A DNA stretch of 64,000 nt, taken from assembly GCA_963556495.2 (NCBI GenBank), contig OY747704.1, positions 9,301,501-9,365,500 on the forward strand, in the 5' to 3' direction. The translations under genes and the position numbers were made by a program. Shown here piece by piece: positions 21,494 to 33,892 of the stretch; the stretch's first letter is position 1, and each line of letters begins with the position of its first letter. The notes beneath the pieces are model-generated. The model worked only from the letters and a program-made list of their open reading frames with translations. It was not told the DNA's origin and made no database searches. This DNA is from Valencia hispanica. Lineage: Eukaryota; Chordata; Actinopteri; Cyprinodontiformes; Valenciidae.

Positions 21494-21561
<68 letters not shown>
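21494..21561. repeat. (ATCT)n microsatellite
   Basis: About 17 uninterrupted ATCT units. A run this long and perfect is likely to be length-polymorphic. Confidence 0.95.
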
Positions 21562-21562
<1 letters not shown>

Positions 21563-21619
21563 CTCTGTATGGAAATACTGCTTTGTTGTGCTACTGGCTG
21601 ACAGAAATGTTTTTCTCTT

Positions 21620-21790
21620 AACATAGACTCCTATGCAAAAGCCATGGAAAAATGTCAACGGCTGATGGACACTTCCAGGATTGAGACAGAAGATGATGCA
21701 AGCATCCACAAAAGGCAGTGTAGACGCCCAAGGATGTCAAGAAATATTTATCCTGGTTACAGTATAGATGACCCTTTAACCTTTAATCTA
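21620..21790 (+). pseudogene. Exon-like fragment, possibly of a DNA-transposon gene
   Basis: A pyrimidine-rich stretch ending in ACATAG precedes an open stretch reading SYAKAMEKCQRLMDTSRIE, then EDDASIHKRQCRRPR. A sequence-like acidic and basic region follows an apparent splice acceptor. The style resembles exons of DUF4806-type transposon proteins, but I cannot name a family with confidence. A host exon is possible. No clear donor site ends it, and the open frame runs on to 21934. Confidence 0.3.
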
Positions 21791-21973
21791 CAGAGACTTT
21801 GTTATCACCTCTTAGCATTTTTGAGAAATAAATTCCTAAAAGTGACACAAACGCCTATCCTAGATAGGCATTATCAGGTATTTAACTTGATGTTTCTCCA
21901 AAAGTTTACAATAACATATTTATTCTGGAAATAGTATGGGAAAGTAGTAGGTAGGTCATAAACATCTTTTATA

Positions 21974-22949
21974 CGGGTGCCAAATTATCGCGCTAATTGC
22001 GATCAATTAATTACAGCCATATTTAGCGCTCTATGTTTTTTAATCACGTTAATCTAATTTTTAATCTTTAATTTTACAGTTTCTGCATCAAGTTCCCTTT
22101 AAATAAAACCCCTTTTATGCACTGGGCTTCTTGTGCTTGAGTTGTTCGTGGTTAACAACACCTTAAAGTGGACATTGGTTGGCTGTAAACTCATCAGAGG
22201 ATGACTGGCTTCCATCGTGGTGGGGAGGGCGAGGTGAGGAGGAACGGCGAGTTCCCGACAATGTTGCCAACTTTGCTATATTTGGCGAGTTTTTAGACCC
22301 CTCTAGAGCGATTCTTTCTCCCCAGAAAAAAACAAAAAACTAGCAGCAAATCGAGCAACTTTTTATGGGGTTATTGGAAACTTTTGGGTGAAGCATGTAA
22401 CGTTGTTACTCTTCTCACCGAGCAGTGGGGTGTTCTCCTGTCTAAGAGTTCACAGCAGGCAACCAGTCTGCACCACGCACTGCAGCTCGCCTCCACCTGG
22501 CCACCCAGGTCCACCGGTATGGCAAGCCATCGGTATCAAAAATAATGTGCGTATTACGTGTTGTTTTAACCCGTAATACAGCTGGACTCAGAGAACATAT
22601 TTACCCTACTGCGTCCAGAATGCAAATTAATTGCGCATGCTCGAAGCAGAAGATTGCAGGCGCCACTTGGGATTAGTCACAAAAACAGCAGAATGTAAAT
22701 AGCTGGGACTGCATCAGTTCAAGTCTGTTAAATATAATAAATGACTTCATAAAGCCAGTTTTTTAAATTACATGTATCAAACTTTTGTTCTACCACAATA
22801 ATGTAATGAATTTAAAAGAAAATACCTCAAGATGAGGGCTTTTCTCAGCAATTATTAGGTGAGATAAAAAAAAGAGATTAGATTAATTAATTACAGATCA
22901 TAAATAATTAATCTTAAAGTTTTTTTAATCTCATGACAGCACTAATTTT
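21974..22949. mobile_element. Candidate MITE with GTGCTGTCA-like ends
   Basis: The right edge ends with TAATCTCATGACAGCACTAA. The left edge (GGGTGCCAAATTATCGCGCTAATTGCG) resembles the opposite terminus of a common fish element family whose ends read GGGCTGTCA followed by AT-rich ATTAA words. The two ends are only loosely inverted and I found no target duplication. Apart from this the segment has no coding signal. Confidence 0.3.
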
Positions 22950-23277
22950 TTATGGTTAAGTCTGTAGCTTCCTCTTCATTTCATTTTTTTCGCCTGCAAG
23001 GCCGTTCCAATGCTCTATTACCGTAATGCATTATGTTTGCGCGAAGCTAATCTTTAGAAGAGAGCTAGCCTTGGCTGGCTTGACTCGTGTCCGCTCCCTT
23101 CACCACGGCCCTGAGTGGGGAACTCAATATGAGACATGGACAGGTGGTTGTGAAAAGTTGTCAAAAACCTCAGACGAAATACGAAGACGGGCTGAGTGCT
23201 CGGTTGTGAGATGCTACCTACCCTCTAGCTTTGCGCTAGCTAAGCTAGACCGGGAGGTTTTGCCTTCACTTGCTAAC
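22950..23277. other. No recognised feature
   Basis: An open plus-strand frame runs from 23026 through a hAT MITE, but its residues match nothing I know. I treat it as chance. Confidence 0.3.
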
Positions 23278-23285
23278 CCTGCGCC

Positions 23286-23626
23286 TAGGGCTGAACGATA
23301 TATCGTTTTCAAATCGAAATCGGGATTTCAGACAACGCAATTTGGTAATTGTCAAAGCTGCGGTTTTTTATTGTTTTTTTTGCCACTTTTATGGTCAAAT
23401 ATCTGCTGTGTCAACAATTTAACACGTGCATTGCATGCTGTCTCCCACTGAAAGTTCACCATGTCACCATGTCTCATGTCAATAAAAACAATTGGAAGAA
23501 AACATTTAGGTACATTGTGAATATGGCATTAAACACTGATTTGAAGAAAATCATGACTCAAATCGAAATCGCAATATCTGTGAGAAAAATCGCAATACGA
23601 TTATTTCCTAAAATCGTTCAGCCCTA
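23286..23626 (+). mobile_element. hAT MITE with 8-bp duplication CCTGCGCC
   Basis: TAGGGCTGAACGATATATCG begins at 23286 and ATCGTTCAGCCCTA ends at 23626. The identical 8-mer CCTGCGCC flanks it on both sides (23278-23285 and 23627-23634). The ends and interior are those of the 1149-bp hAT copy at 15395-16543, in reverse orientation, with the BED-finger part deleted. It is an independent, clean insertion of a shorter derivative. Confidence 0.93.
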
Positions 23627-23634
23627 CCTGCGCC

Positions 23635-24015
23635 CCAGCACCTCACCACCTCTGTTTTTGTCTGATGTTCGCAGGAGACCTCCCTGTCAGGAACAGGCAT
23701 GGTGTTGAACCAGCAATTATCTGGTTGTAAGACTCCAGTGTCCGGGTATCTCAACTCTGTGACAGACACAAAGGGTAGCCAGCCGCCGCTAGCGCAGTAG
23801 TACAGAGCCAGATTTGTAGAGTATTGGAGCAGTATTTATTTATACATTTATTTATTAGTCAATTTTGGCAGGGACGGTTCTCCATAATTTATTACACCTT
23901 CGTCTTTCATTATGAAAAGTATTTGACAGTTTGCCACACCCAAATGATTCAAAGAAGCAAAAACCATTGGCAAACTTTTGATCACTAAGGCCCTAGAAGT
24001 ATAGTGGCTGATTTT
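23635..24015. other. No recognised feature
   Basis: No exon or element end could be supported here. Confidence 0.3.
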
Positions 24016-24433
24016 GACGTCTCTAAAGCTGTTTTCAGACAGAAGTTCTGGAATATTTGCCAACAATTCCATCCGGTCTTTAACCGGAGTTGTGTTTTCA
24101 AATACACCATCTTTTTCCAGAACATTGCCTTTCGGCTGCTTTCACACAGCAAAAAAATGTACCGAAGGATCATGATAAATCTCTGGGGGTGGGGAGTTGT
24201 ATGTGCTGGACCCACACCCCTCAACATTTTCCTAACATTTCTTGATAATCTGAATGCAAACACCATTCTGCGAAATGTCCGCTCTTGTTACTAGGTCCTC
24301 ATCCGTAAAATTACCCGTAAAGGGTATCTGGACAAAGTCCGGAGGATTGCTTTCAGACTCAAAAGCAAAACAGACGAAGTTCGGAAAACTATAGTTTTTC
24401 ATGGCCTGTTTGAAAGGGGCTTTAGAGACTTTA
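24016..24433. mobile_element. Short TIR element, copy 1
   Basis: The left end GTCTCTAAAGCTGTTTTCAG (about 24020) is matched in reverse complement by the right end near 24410-24432 (CTGTTTGAAAGG then GGCTTTAGAGAC). Its right 190 bases, including CAAAGTCCGG, AGCAAAACAGACGAAG and TTTTTCATGGCCTGTTTG, recur at 58800-58982. No coding part is seen. The superfamily is unknown. Confidence 0.55.
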
Positions 24434-25185
24434 AAACATATTTTTTCTTCCTACTCCGATCATATTTTGAGCTATTTTTTAAACATTCAGTGGTCTTTAA
24501 ATTATGATTATGCCGTTTTAGCCAAAATCACAAAACCTGTGCTGTTTTCTGGGACTTAAGATCAGTGCACGACCTCATTTGCACTGTAAAGTCATCTGGG
24601 CATTTTGTTTTTGGTTATAAAAATCGCTATCTGTCTCTCTATCTTGCAACCGCTGTTGTTGCTTTTCTCTCCTCTCCCGCTGGCGCTCAGCAGCTGGGCA
24701 AGCTGACAGCTGGTGTCGGGTTTCAAACCTTTTTTTCTCAGATTTTTTTCATAGAAACACACCCACAAATGACGCCAGTATTGAAGCTATATGTAGTTGA
24801 CATCTAGTAGTACCAAGCAGTAACAGCACAAGGCAGTAGATTTAAAGAAAGGGGCTGTTTTATTCAGCAATGTATTGCAACCCGCTACAGCACATAGGTG
24901 TTGATCCGCCATCGTCTTCTCTACTCCTCAGAACCTGAGAGGACGGGGCGGAGCGGAGTAGGAGCTTGTGGCCCCGCCCAGTGGAGTTACTACGTTAAAA
25001 CTCCAGTCTATTTTAGCTGGCATTTTAACATCTGCTACTGATTCACAGCCATTTGAATACAGAAATACTCAGAAATACAATTTTGAGCTTAATTTTCTCA
25101 AGATATGTCTTCTAGCATCCGAGAAATGCCACAAGATGTTAACACCTAGAAAAACGTGATTTTCATCGGAGTGGGTCTTTAAATC
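24434..25185. mobile_element. Candidate non-autonomous DNA element
   Basis: The right edge, read on the minus strand, begins TTTAAAGACCCACTCCGATG. The left edge has a diverged version (ACTTTAAAACAT, then CCTACTCCGAT). The interior, on the minus strand, includes a short frame starting MADQHLCAVAGC. Both the edge motif and this frame are of a type seen repeatedly in fish genomes, but I cannot place it in a superfamily. Confidence 0.35.
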
Positions 25186-26850
25186 CATAATAAAGGGCTT
25201 AAACATGTCTCACAATTTCACTTGGAGTACTTCTTAGCAACATAACAGTAACAATTAATTTACACATTTATTTATTACGTATAACAGGACTGATTGTAAT
25301 GATGCATATGCACATTAAAATCTGATTATTTAAGTTTTTCCACAGATTTTAAGTTTACTGATTATGTAATGGAAAAAGCAGCCACAACATTTTATCACAT
25401 GGTCAAATGGAGCGGCAAGAAAATGCCTCATGTCCCTAATTATAGAAAAAATACTAAGTAAACATCTTCCCATTAAAATATATTCAGCAGAGGAAGCGTG
25501 CACATTTACTGAAGACTTGTGTCTGCATAATGCCAGATATTTCTTTTCAAATAAGCTATCTGAAATAGGTAGGAGGTTACTTCTCTGTAAATTGTTTTGT
25601 ATTATACTTTTATTTATACTCTAACCTTTTAGAGCCACGCACAACTATGAGCGATTCAATTACATCTCACACACCAGAATTAATCTACTTTGGTTTATCT
25701 TTGTTTATTAACAAATTAAGACTGAATACTCAAACCCAAGTCTTACTAAATATTATCCTTAACCATCAGTCAATAAAAAGGTATAGAAAATAGATTGCTA
25801 AATAGCCATTTTGATTGAGACTATTTTACTGCATCGTCTTAGTCTTATTATTCATTAATTGCAAGGACAAATGCTGGTGTGCCCCATGTCTAGGCAGTTT
25901 GTGGATGATATGTCTTACTTAGACATACTTTGTCTTTCTGACCATTTCAACATTTTTATATCCCATTTGACAAGACATACCAGTTCAAGATAGGAAGAAA
26001 GTCAGTAGATCCCGTTTAAATTTCTGTCTTATTATCTTACTCCTCTAAAAGCACCTGGGCCTTACAAGTCAGACACAAAAACCCTAAACTGAGCTTCCCC
26101 ACTAGAAAAGATAAAAGTATTAGTGATAGAAATAACTGCATAATGATGAGCAAGGAGCCATAACTGATTTTACTACAGTAGATGCTTGGATAAAGAGTTT
26201 GAAATTTTTAAATGACAATTAAACATTCTTTCTTTGAAAGGTAACAGAAATTGAATAAAATAGAACTGGGTTATGGAGTCAGATAGGGCAATTTGTCGTA
26301 ATGTAAACTGTAACGCAACAAAACTATTAAGAAAAGTAGGGAAGTGTTCTTTACAAATTGTTGCATGGCTGATTTTGGAATAGATAATCTGCAATAAATA
26401 ATTAGCAGATTATAAATAATTTGGTCCCAGATAAAATGTATGTCTTTAGCAGTTTCAGTGTTGTGGACTAACCTGCTTCTTAACACAGATACAATATCAG
26501 TGATCCGATAGAAACACTTACTCGTTTTGCGTTGGCTTCATCTTTCAATGAAAGCTTTTTCATTTTTCTTTGTATTTTTGAGTACGGAGGAAATTATTGA
26601 CATAGAAAATTTCCTGATGTTCTTTAGAAGTGAACGTTTCTTCAAAGAACGTAGCAACTGCACAAAGTTTCACAATAAACGTGTGTAGAGCAAAACACGT
26701 TTAGGAGACGCCACATGCTGCTTTACATCTATGAAAATCTGTCTTCTTCCTGTTTTCCTTCTTGTTCTTCTGATGGGATTCCGAAAGCCTATACGCTGGC
26801 GTGCGCAATGCTGCCCTCGACTGTCATAGTATCGCTATTACGTTATATTC
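25186..26850. other. AT-rich, no recognised feature
   Basis: I looked for exon boundaries, element ends and LINE motifs on both strands and found none I can defend. Small open frames here are low in complexity. Confidence 0.3.
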
Positions 26851-26851
26851 T

Positions 26852-27200
26852 CTAAATGCCAATGTGGCGGAAAAATTTAATGAATGAACCATACATGTCT
26901 TGAGACTTTGGGCCAATCGAAAAAAGGGACTTAAAGGAAAAAGAAGGTAAACCCAAATCGGTTAGTGCTATAAAAAGTTGTTGACTTTCTCTGATGTATT
27001 TGCTGCATGACAACAAAACATGAACAACAGTTTCAGGGCTACCACACTCACATAACCCATCTACATGCTTACCTACCTTAAACAAACACGCCACTAGGCC
27101 ACAATGCCCTAACCTATAATTACCACCTCATCTATACGACAAGAGGTTGAAGGTTGTGTTTGAGAAGATTTCTACTATTTCTGACCCTCTGAGCTATGTC
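26852..27200 (-). pseudogene. I/Nimb-like LINE 3' coding fragment
   Basis: The minus strand reads a relic of an R-R-D-E-V-V-type block, then GHCGLVACLFKVGKHVDGLC, then CGSPETVVHVLLSCSKY. The C-x-C...H...C cluster and the preceding G-H block are found after the RNase H domain in I-clade (Nimb-like) LINEs. The coding part ends at a stop at 26852. The upstream RT is missing. It sits immediately before the L2 5' sequence at 27195-27279, on the opposite strand. Confidence 0.6.
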
Positions 27201-27219
27201 TAAATTCTGGACTCTAACC

Positions 27220-27279
27220 AGAATCAGTCTGGACTTTAACCAGGCCTAGATCCAGTCACTAAGTGACTGATCACTTCAG
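27220..27279 (+). repeat. 60-bp direct repeat (left), L2 5' sequence
   Basis: These 60 bases occur again at 37898-37957 with one mismatch. At the right copy they lead directly into the L2 LINE. Left of this copy, sequence with the same style (TCTGGACTCTAACCAGAATC) continues for about 25 bases, so this is probably L2 5' sequence separated from its element by 10.6 kb of inserted DNA. Confidence 0.85.
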
Positions 27280-27306
27280 CAGTATCGAAATTATACTTAT
27301 TATCCT

Positions 27307-30300
27307 AAACACGCAAAATTTCATGTGTCTTTCACACGTAAACAACGCGCAAACAACCCATACTTTGCGCGTGAAGATAATCAACGCGAAAACAACACGT
27401 AAGCAACGTGTTAATGACGCGCAAACAACATGTACTTTACGTGTAAGGTTATGTCGTTGCTGATTGGGTTCCAAGACGTGGGATGAACCACTACAACAAT
27501 CAGAAAAGGGGGGAGCGCAGCAGATAACAGCAGGCTGCAGATAATGCTATTTTTGTCATGTGCTAGAATCTCCTGAAGGGGATATTAAGAAGATACTCCA
27601 TCCCGATCATTTTCAATATTTTTAAAATTATTTTAACAAAATCATTTTTACTTTTACTAAATAGTTATTTGTAAATCAAACTATACCTGAACGCAAGTAG
27701 TCATGTGACACCAGAGTCCACTGAGGCCAACACACCGGAACACACACAATCATAGATGTTTCCCAGACTCTGTAAACTCGAGCGCAGCAGGAGTAAATCA
27801 TCAAGCAGCGCAAGAGAAAGTGATGAAACAGGGACAGAACACATTAATATGAGACTGATCTGCAGAGTCAAATAAGGTAGCTTGACTAACATACAAGCTC
27901 CAGCGAGCGGTCAGCTGATATGTGCAGATTCCACACAGAAGAGGCATATCAGCTGTGGATGCACTTCTGATAAGACTAGTATATGATGAAAAGTAACGGA
28001 GTTTTTGACAAATAACAGGATAACGCAATCTCCCTTTAATACCCGTTGTATTTCCCTCATTATTTCAAGCAATAAATCTAACATTGTTCTGCTGCTTCAT
28101 ATACCACCTCGTCCTCTCTCGCCCCGCAGGAGAGGCAGACTCAGTAGGTCCGTTCTCGGCTCAGAGTCCGGACTTATTGTCCTGCTGTAAACATTACAAT
28201 ATGTTGCAGATAATCATTTAATTTGCTGTTATTCACTTCTGTGGCAACACTTAACTACTCTGAACAAATGAAACATCAAATCGGTTACTTTTCTTCTGAT
28301 TGAAAAATGATTACATTTTATTGGATCACACAGATGTGCCTCCTTACCGGTTTCCCTGTTCCGCATCTTGCAGGAGCAGTCCTGGGTCCTTTCACCACCC
28401 TGATACTGAACTTGTTCACAGGAGGTCTGACAGTATTGAGAAAGAGCAGGACAATATGTATAGAAGCTTGGTTTGTGGAGCTCAGCAGATCACAGCAGGC
28501 TGCAGATAACGCTATTTTTGTGGAGAAGATACTTCGTCCTGATCATTTTCAATATATTTTTAATTATTGAAACAAAAATAATACATTCAAATAATAAATA
28601 ATATACTATGACATTTTTTACTAAATAGATATTCCTTCCTGCCACTCCCTCTTACCACTCAGATGGTGCATCACTTTTCTAAATTACTTTTTCATAAATG
28701 TTGTTTTACTTCATGTTGACAAAAAAGGACAAAAACATGCCCTTTACATTAAACAACAATATTTCAATATTGAAAACATAGTTTATGTGCAGCAAATAGT
28801 TGGTGCATCTGTCATATATCAAACAATGTCATGATAAATTCAAGACATAGAACACCTAGAACAAAATTTTGGATGTTTACAGTATTTGCAGGTGTTTTAA
28901 AAAGTTCAGGTTACTACATGTAAACTTTGGTTTTATACAGCCCGACATGTATTCTAATGTCATTACATTGTTTTCATTTCAAATGACAGAATTTAAAAGT
29001 AAAAGTGTGTTTGGTTTATAGTTGTTATTGAACACAATACATATTGTAATTCGCTGTATTCCAGGTGGGTTGCAGTTGTTGAATGTAACAGAAAAAGACA
29101 ACTGCTTCCTGGTGACTTAACCCTTGATTGTCAAATCGTTGGCCGTTTATTTTTTCTCTCAATATGTTCGTTGCCACCCTGATGACATTTGATGGTTCTG
29201 TGATCACACCCCATTCATTTTAAGAGCGCTGCCATCCTCTGAGTGACTTTTTGACTTTTCAATGTCAGTTTAATCCGTGTTTTGATCGCTATTGTCTAAA
29301 AACTTGAAGCTGCCTAACAAGGGTGAACAGCTTACTATAGGGGGTAGAGCTCATTGGGCTGTACCTTCCCTCATTACAGACAATAGACATTTTCATGAAG
29401 AATAACCCCTTAAGATGCACCATCATCTGCTCAAGTTTATACAGTTTAAGAAGATGTGGGTTTTCCAGTAAAAATAATTAGGTAAAGGTTGCGCAATTTA
29501 ATTTAATTTAAAGATAAAACTTGGATAAGATAGGAGATACTTTAAGAGATTAAGAGAAGTAGTAGGGTTGTTGTCATTATTAAATATGCTTGCTCAGAAC
29601 CTTCCACATTCTGCAATCTGGTCCTGCTACAACACAAATCATCACAGTTTTATAAAATATGGTGGTGTGTGTGAGTACATAACAGTAAAGGATTAAGCAT
29701 GTAATGAGATGTGTAAAAGAAACTAATTGGGAAGCGGAAATAGTATTACTGAGAGGCATATGTTTTTATTAGTTAGCTTACTATTAGAGAATGGGGGGCT
29801 CATATTTGTTTCTGCAGCTGATTTGAAAAAGTTACACAGAATTTACAGTGGGGCAAAAAAGTGTTTTGACAGCTACCAATTGTGCAAGCTGTCCCACTTA
29901 AAAAGCTGAGAAAGGCCTGTAATTTTCATTACCTGAGAGACAAAATAATTTTTTTACATTCAGAAAGAACACATGGTCACATTTTTAAAGAATTTATTTT
30001 CAAATTATGGTGGAAAATACGTATTTGGTCAACTACAACCAAGCCAGATTTCTGGCTCTCACAGAGCTGAAACTTTTTCTTTAAGAGGTTCTGTAAGACT
30101 GAATTTGCTATATGTAAGCAGCTTGGTGTGAAAAAAAATCAACTGTGGGAGCTCCACGCAAGATCTCACCCTGTGAGGTCAAAATGATCACAAGAACGGT
30201 GAGCAAAAATCCCAGAACCATATGGGGGGGAGGGACCTAGTGAATGTCCTGCAGAGAGCTGGGACCAAAGTAACAATTGCTAGAGAGCATTTGGATTATC

Positions 30301-32166
30301 CAGAAGAGGATTGGGAAAATGTCATATGGTCAGATGAAACCAAAATAGAACTTTTTGGTAAAAACTCCACTTGTCGTGTTTGGAGGAGAAAGAATGCAGA
30401 GCTGCATCCAAAGAACACCTACTGTCAAGCATTGGATGGGAGCATCATGCTTTGGACCTGTTTTTCTCCCAAGGGACCAGGACGACTGTTTCGTGTAAAG
30501 GAAAGAATGAATGGGACCATGTATCGTGAGATTTTGGGTGAAAGCCTTCTTACATCAGCAAGGGACTGAAGATGGAGGAGTGGAGTGGAGTGGAGTGAAG
30601 GTAACGGAGGAGTGGCTTCGTAAGAAGCATTTCAAGGTCCTGGAGTGGCCTAGCCTGTTAATACTGATTTCTATTGTTTTGGTACATTTCCAACCCTGTA
30701 ATTACACCCTCTGCTGTACTCCAAAATAACTAGAGTCCTGTCAAAAGACTTTTGGACATGCTGATATGATTTATGACAGATGCATCAACTAGTTGCTTCA
30801 CATAACTTATGCTTTCAAATTTTGAAATATTGTTGTTTAATGCAAAGGGCATGTTTTTGTCCTTTTTTGTCAACATGAAGTAAAACAACATTTATGAAAA
30901 AGTCATTTAGAAAAGTGATGCACTATCTGAGTGGTAAGAGGGAGTGGCAGGAAGGAATATCTATTTAGTAAAAAATGTCATAGTATATTATTCATTATTT
31001 GAATGTATTATTTTTGTTTCAATAATTAAAAATATATTGAAAATGATCAGGACGAAGTATCTTCTCCACAAAAATAGCGTTATCTGCAGCCTGCTGTGAT
31101 CTGCTGAGCTCCACAAACCAAGCTTCTATACATATTGTCCTGCTCTTTCTCAATACTGTCAGACCTCCTATGAACAAGTTCAGTCTCAGGGTGGTGTGAT
31201 CCAATAAAATGTAATCATTTTTCAGTCAGAAGAAAAGTAACCGATTTGATGTTTCATTTGTTCAGAGTAGTTAAGTGTTGCCACAGAAGTGAATAACAGC
31301 AAATTAAATGATTCTCTGCAACAAATTGTAATGTTTACAGCAGGACAATAAGTCCGGACTCTGAGCCGAGAACGGACCTACTGAGTCTGCCTCTCCTGCG
31401 GGGCGAAAGAGGACGAGGTGGTATATGAAGCAGCAGAACAATGTTAGATTTATTGCTTGAAATAATGAGGGAAATACAACGGGTATTAAAGGGAGATTGC
31501 GTTATCCTGTTATTTGTCAAAACCTCCGTTACTTTTCATCATATACTTATCAGAAGTGCATCCACAGCTGATATGCCTCTTCTGTGTGGAATCTGCACAT
31601 ATCAGCTGACCGCTCGCTGGAGCTTGTATGTTAGTCAAGCTGCCTTATTTGACTCTGCAGATCAGCCTCGTATTAATGTGTTCTGTCCCTGTTTCATCAC
31701 TTTCTCTTGCGCTGCTTGATGATTTACTCCTGCTGCGCTCGAGTTTACAGGGTCTGGGAACATCTGTGATTGTTTGTGTTCCGGCATCAGTGTTGGTCTC
31801 AGTGGACTCTGGTCTCACATGACTACTTGCGTTCAGGTATCGTTTGATTTACAAATAACTATTTAGTAAAAGTAAAAATGATCTTGTTAAAATAATAAAA
31901 AAAATATTGAAAATGATCGGGATGGAGTATGTTCTTAATATCACCTTCATGAGATTCTAGCAGATGACAAAAATAGCATTATCTGCAGCCTGCTGTTATC
32001 TGCTGAGCTCCCCCTTTTTCTGATTGTTGTAGTGGTTCATCCCACGTCTTGGAAGCCAATCAGCAGCGACATAACCTTACACGTAAAGTACGTGTTGTTT
32101 GCGCGTTGTTTACGTGTTGTTAACGTGTTGTTTACGTGTGAAAGACACACGAAATTTTGCGCGTTT
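27307..32166. mobile_element. Inverted-repeat element with arms of about 1.4-1.5 kb
   Basis: The left arm (27307 to about 28823) is repeated in reverse complement at about 30768-32166, with small indels. Both ends share AAACRCGCAAAATTTC and then a GTAAACAACG-rich stretch. Both arms contain the same short open frame (28005-28190 plus, 31335-31520 minus), which resembles no known protein. Within each arm, a segment around GCAGATAACAGCAGGCTGCA occurs twice, about 960 bases apart. The loop of about 1.9 kb contains a decayed Tc1 copy (29846-30650). No transposase for the element itself is visible. The type is unknown. Confidence 0.85.
29846..30650 (+). pseudogene. Tc1-family transposase pseudogene
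   Basis: A TA followed by CAGTGGGGCAAAAAAGTG at 29844 is a Tc1-type terminus of a different subfamily from the one at 17412. The frame at 30222-30569 carries WENVIWSDETKIELFG with the first catalytic D, then GSIMLWTCFSPKGPG. A later fragment reads KKHFKVLEWPS near 30630 and then the homology stops before the E. The QDND block is missing or scrambled by an AGTGG-repeat stretch near 30575. It is inactive. It lies in the loop of the 27307-32166 element. Confidence 0.8.
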
Positions 32167-32508
32167 TTGGCCCTCTTGGCTTTCCATAGAACAGTATCAC
32201 CTTGAAATGAAACTGAAAATAAATATTAGCACTGAAAATAAAAATTGGCATTAAAAAATATTATTGTAACTGAAAATATTAATTTTGAATCAGAAATAAA
32301 TCTAGTGAAAATTTTTGTATTGAAAGTGAATTTTCTTTCTATGAAACTCATGTATATTCTTTGAAACAAATAACTCACTTACAATCAAGTTTTCAAACTT
32401 TCATTTTTTTTTCCAATGCCAATCTGTTTTTCCAATGCCAATCGTTTTTCCAATACTAATCGTTTTTTCAATGCCATCATTTTTTCAGATTCATTCAGGT
32501 GATACTGT

Positions 32509-33390
32509 ATGGAGGACTACGGGGGTCATTGGAAAAACAATTGTGAATTAAAAATATAGATTGCTAGATATAATTTCAAATTCAACAATTAATCCATACA
32601 AAAAAAGACAAATTTGAAAAGGATTTTGTAATGACACATTTTAAATTGAAATACTAAAGAGGAATTGCAAATTGTATTTATTGTTTGATTATTAAATACT
32701 GTGCATTTCCTGAATGGTTTACCCTCTCCTTTTAGCATTCGAGTGACCCTCCTGGTCCCTGAGCACACTGAAAACTAAGTTCAACCAATCACAGCTGCTC
32801 CTCAAAGTAACCAGCTCTATCATTGGTTAGACAGCCATATTTGGGTGGACCTTGCTGAGCTGCACAGCTCGGGTCTAACCAATGAGAGAGCTGGTTACAC
32901 TCAAGAAGCAGCTGTGATTGGTTGAACTTGGTTTTCAGTGTGCTCAGGGACCAGGAGGGTCACTCGAATGCTAAAAGGAGAGGGTAAACCATTTAGGAAA
33001 TGCAATTGCAAAAAGGATTTGAAAATGAGAGCTGGAAAGAGAAAGCGGATGTAGAAAAGGGAATAACTTTTTTAAATGTATGAAAAGGAAAGATATTTAC
33101 AATCTAATTTATTAATTGTGTTATTTAATTCTCCATTTTGAAATAGGATTTGAAAAACATTTTCAAATCACAGTATTTAATAATCAAATAATAAATACAA
33201 TTTGCAATTCCTCTTTAGTATTTCAATTTAAAATTTGTAATTACAAAATACATTTCAAATGTGACTTTTTTTGTATGGATTAATTGTTGAATTTGAAATT
33301 ATATTTAGCAATCTATATTTTTAATTCACAATTAAGCACTCATCGTCAAAATGCTGTATTGCTTTTCCAATGACCCCCGTAGTCCTCCAT
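32509..33390. mobile_element. Foldback MITE, nearly palindromic, 8-bp duplication
   Basis: Ends ATGGAGGACTACGGGGGTCA and its reverse complement bound an 882-bp segment that is inverted-repetitive over most of its length, around a centre near 32870-32880. The flanks are GATACTGT (32501-32508) and AATACTGT (33391-33398), an 8-bp duplication with one change. The arm of the host element at 37553-37560 has the single, unoccupied GATACTGT (in reverse complement), which confirms the boundaries. It carries CCAAT-box-like motifs in both arms and no coding sequence. Confidence 0.88.
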
Positions 33391-33892
33391 AATACTGTTT
33401 TGACACTTGTGTGTGCACGCACGCGCATGAGGGGCGGGGCTTCAGCCCCCCATATGTCTGCATGAACGAGGCAGGAGGGAAACTCCGACTGTCCGAGGCG
33501 AGACAGCGGGATCAACATTTTCTTTGCTAATAATGTGGTTTGTGGAAGGTGATCATCTGCAGTTGGGGACCCGATTTATGCCAGTCTTTCTCTTGTCTTT
33601 TGAATCAAACATGTTTGATATTATCGCAAGTCCTAGTGTAGTCATAGTGACGTAAAACAACCAACAACCAACAAAGCCATTCTCACACAAGTGGAAGCAC
33701 GAAGCTACAGAGCCCGGCAGGGGTCAGGTGCAGAAATTATTTTTGAGGGGTAAGAATCTGTACCCTTGGTTTATTAAACCATGCGCATGGAGTCGTAATC
33801 TGTTCCCTCCGTTTATTCAACTATGTGACCGTGTGGGGGTCCTGTGCGCTTCATAGAGTACCCTGGCTGTATAGGGTTGTACCTTGTTCCTA

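Noticed and set aside
21494..21561. CRISPR-like array
   Set aside because: The ATCT run has no spacers and is a simple microsatellite. No CRISPR array exists in this eukaryotic window.
23026..23708. Two overlapping plus-strand frames of 141 and 119 codons
   Set aside because: They run across a hAT MITE with exact target duplications and match no family.
28005..28190. 61-codon frame present in both arms of the 27307-32166 element as a possible gene
   Set aside because: Identical occurrence follows from the inverted duplication of the DNA. It has no start context, domain or codon evidence that I can see. It is noted in the element's entry only.
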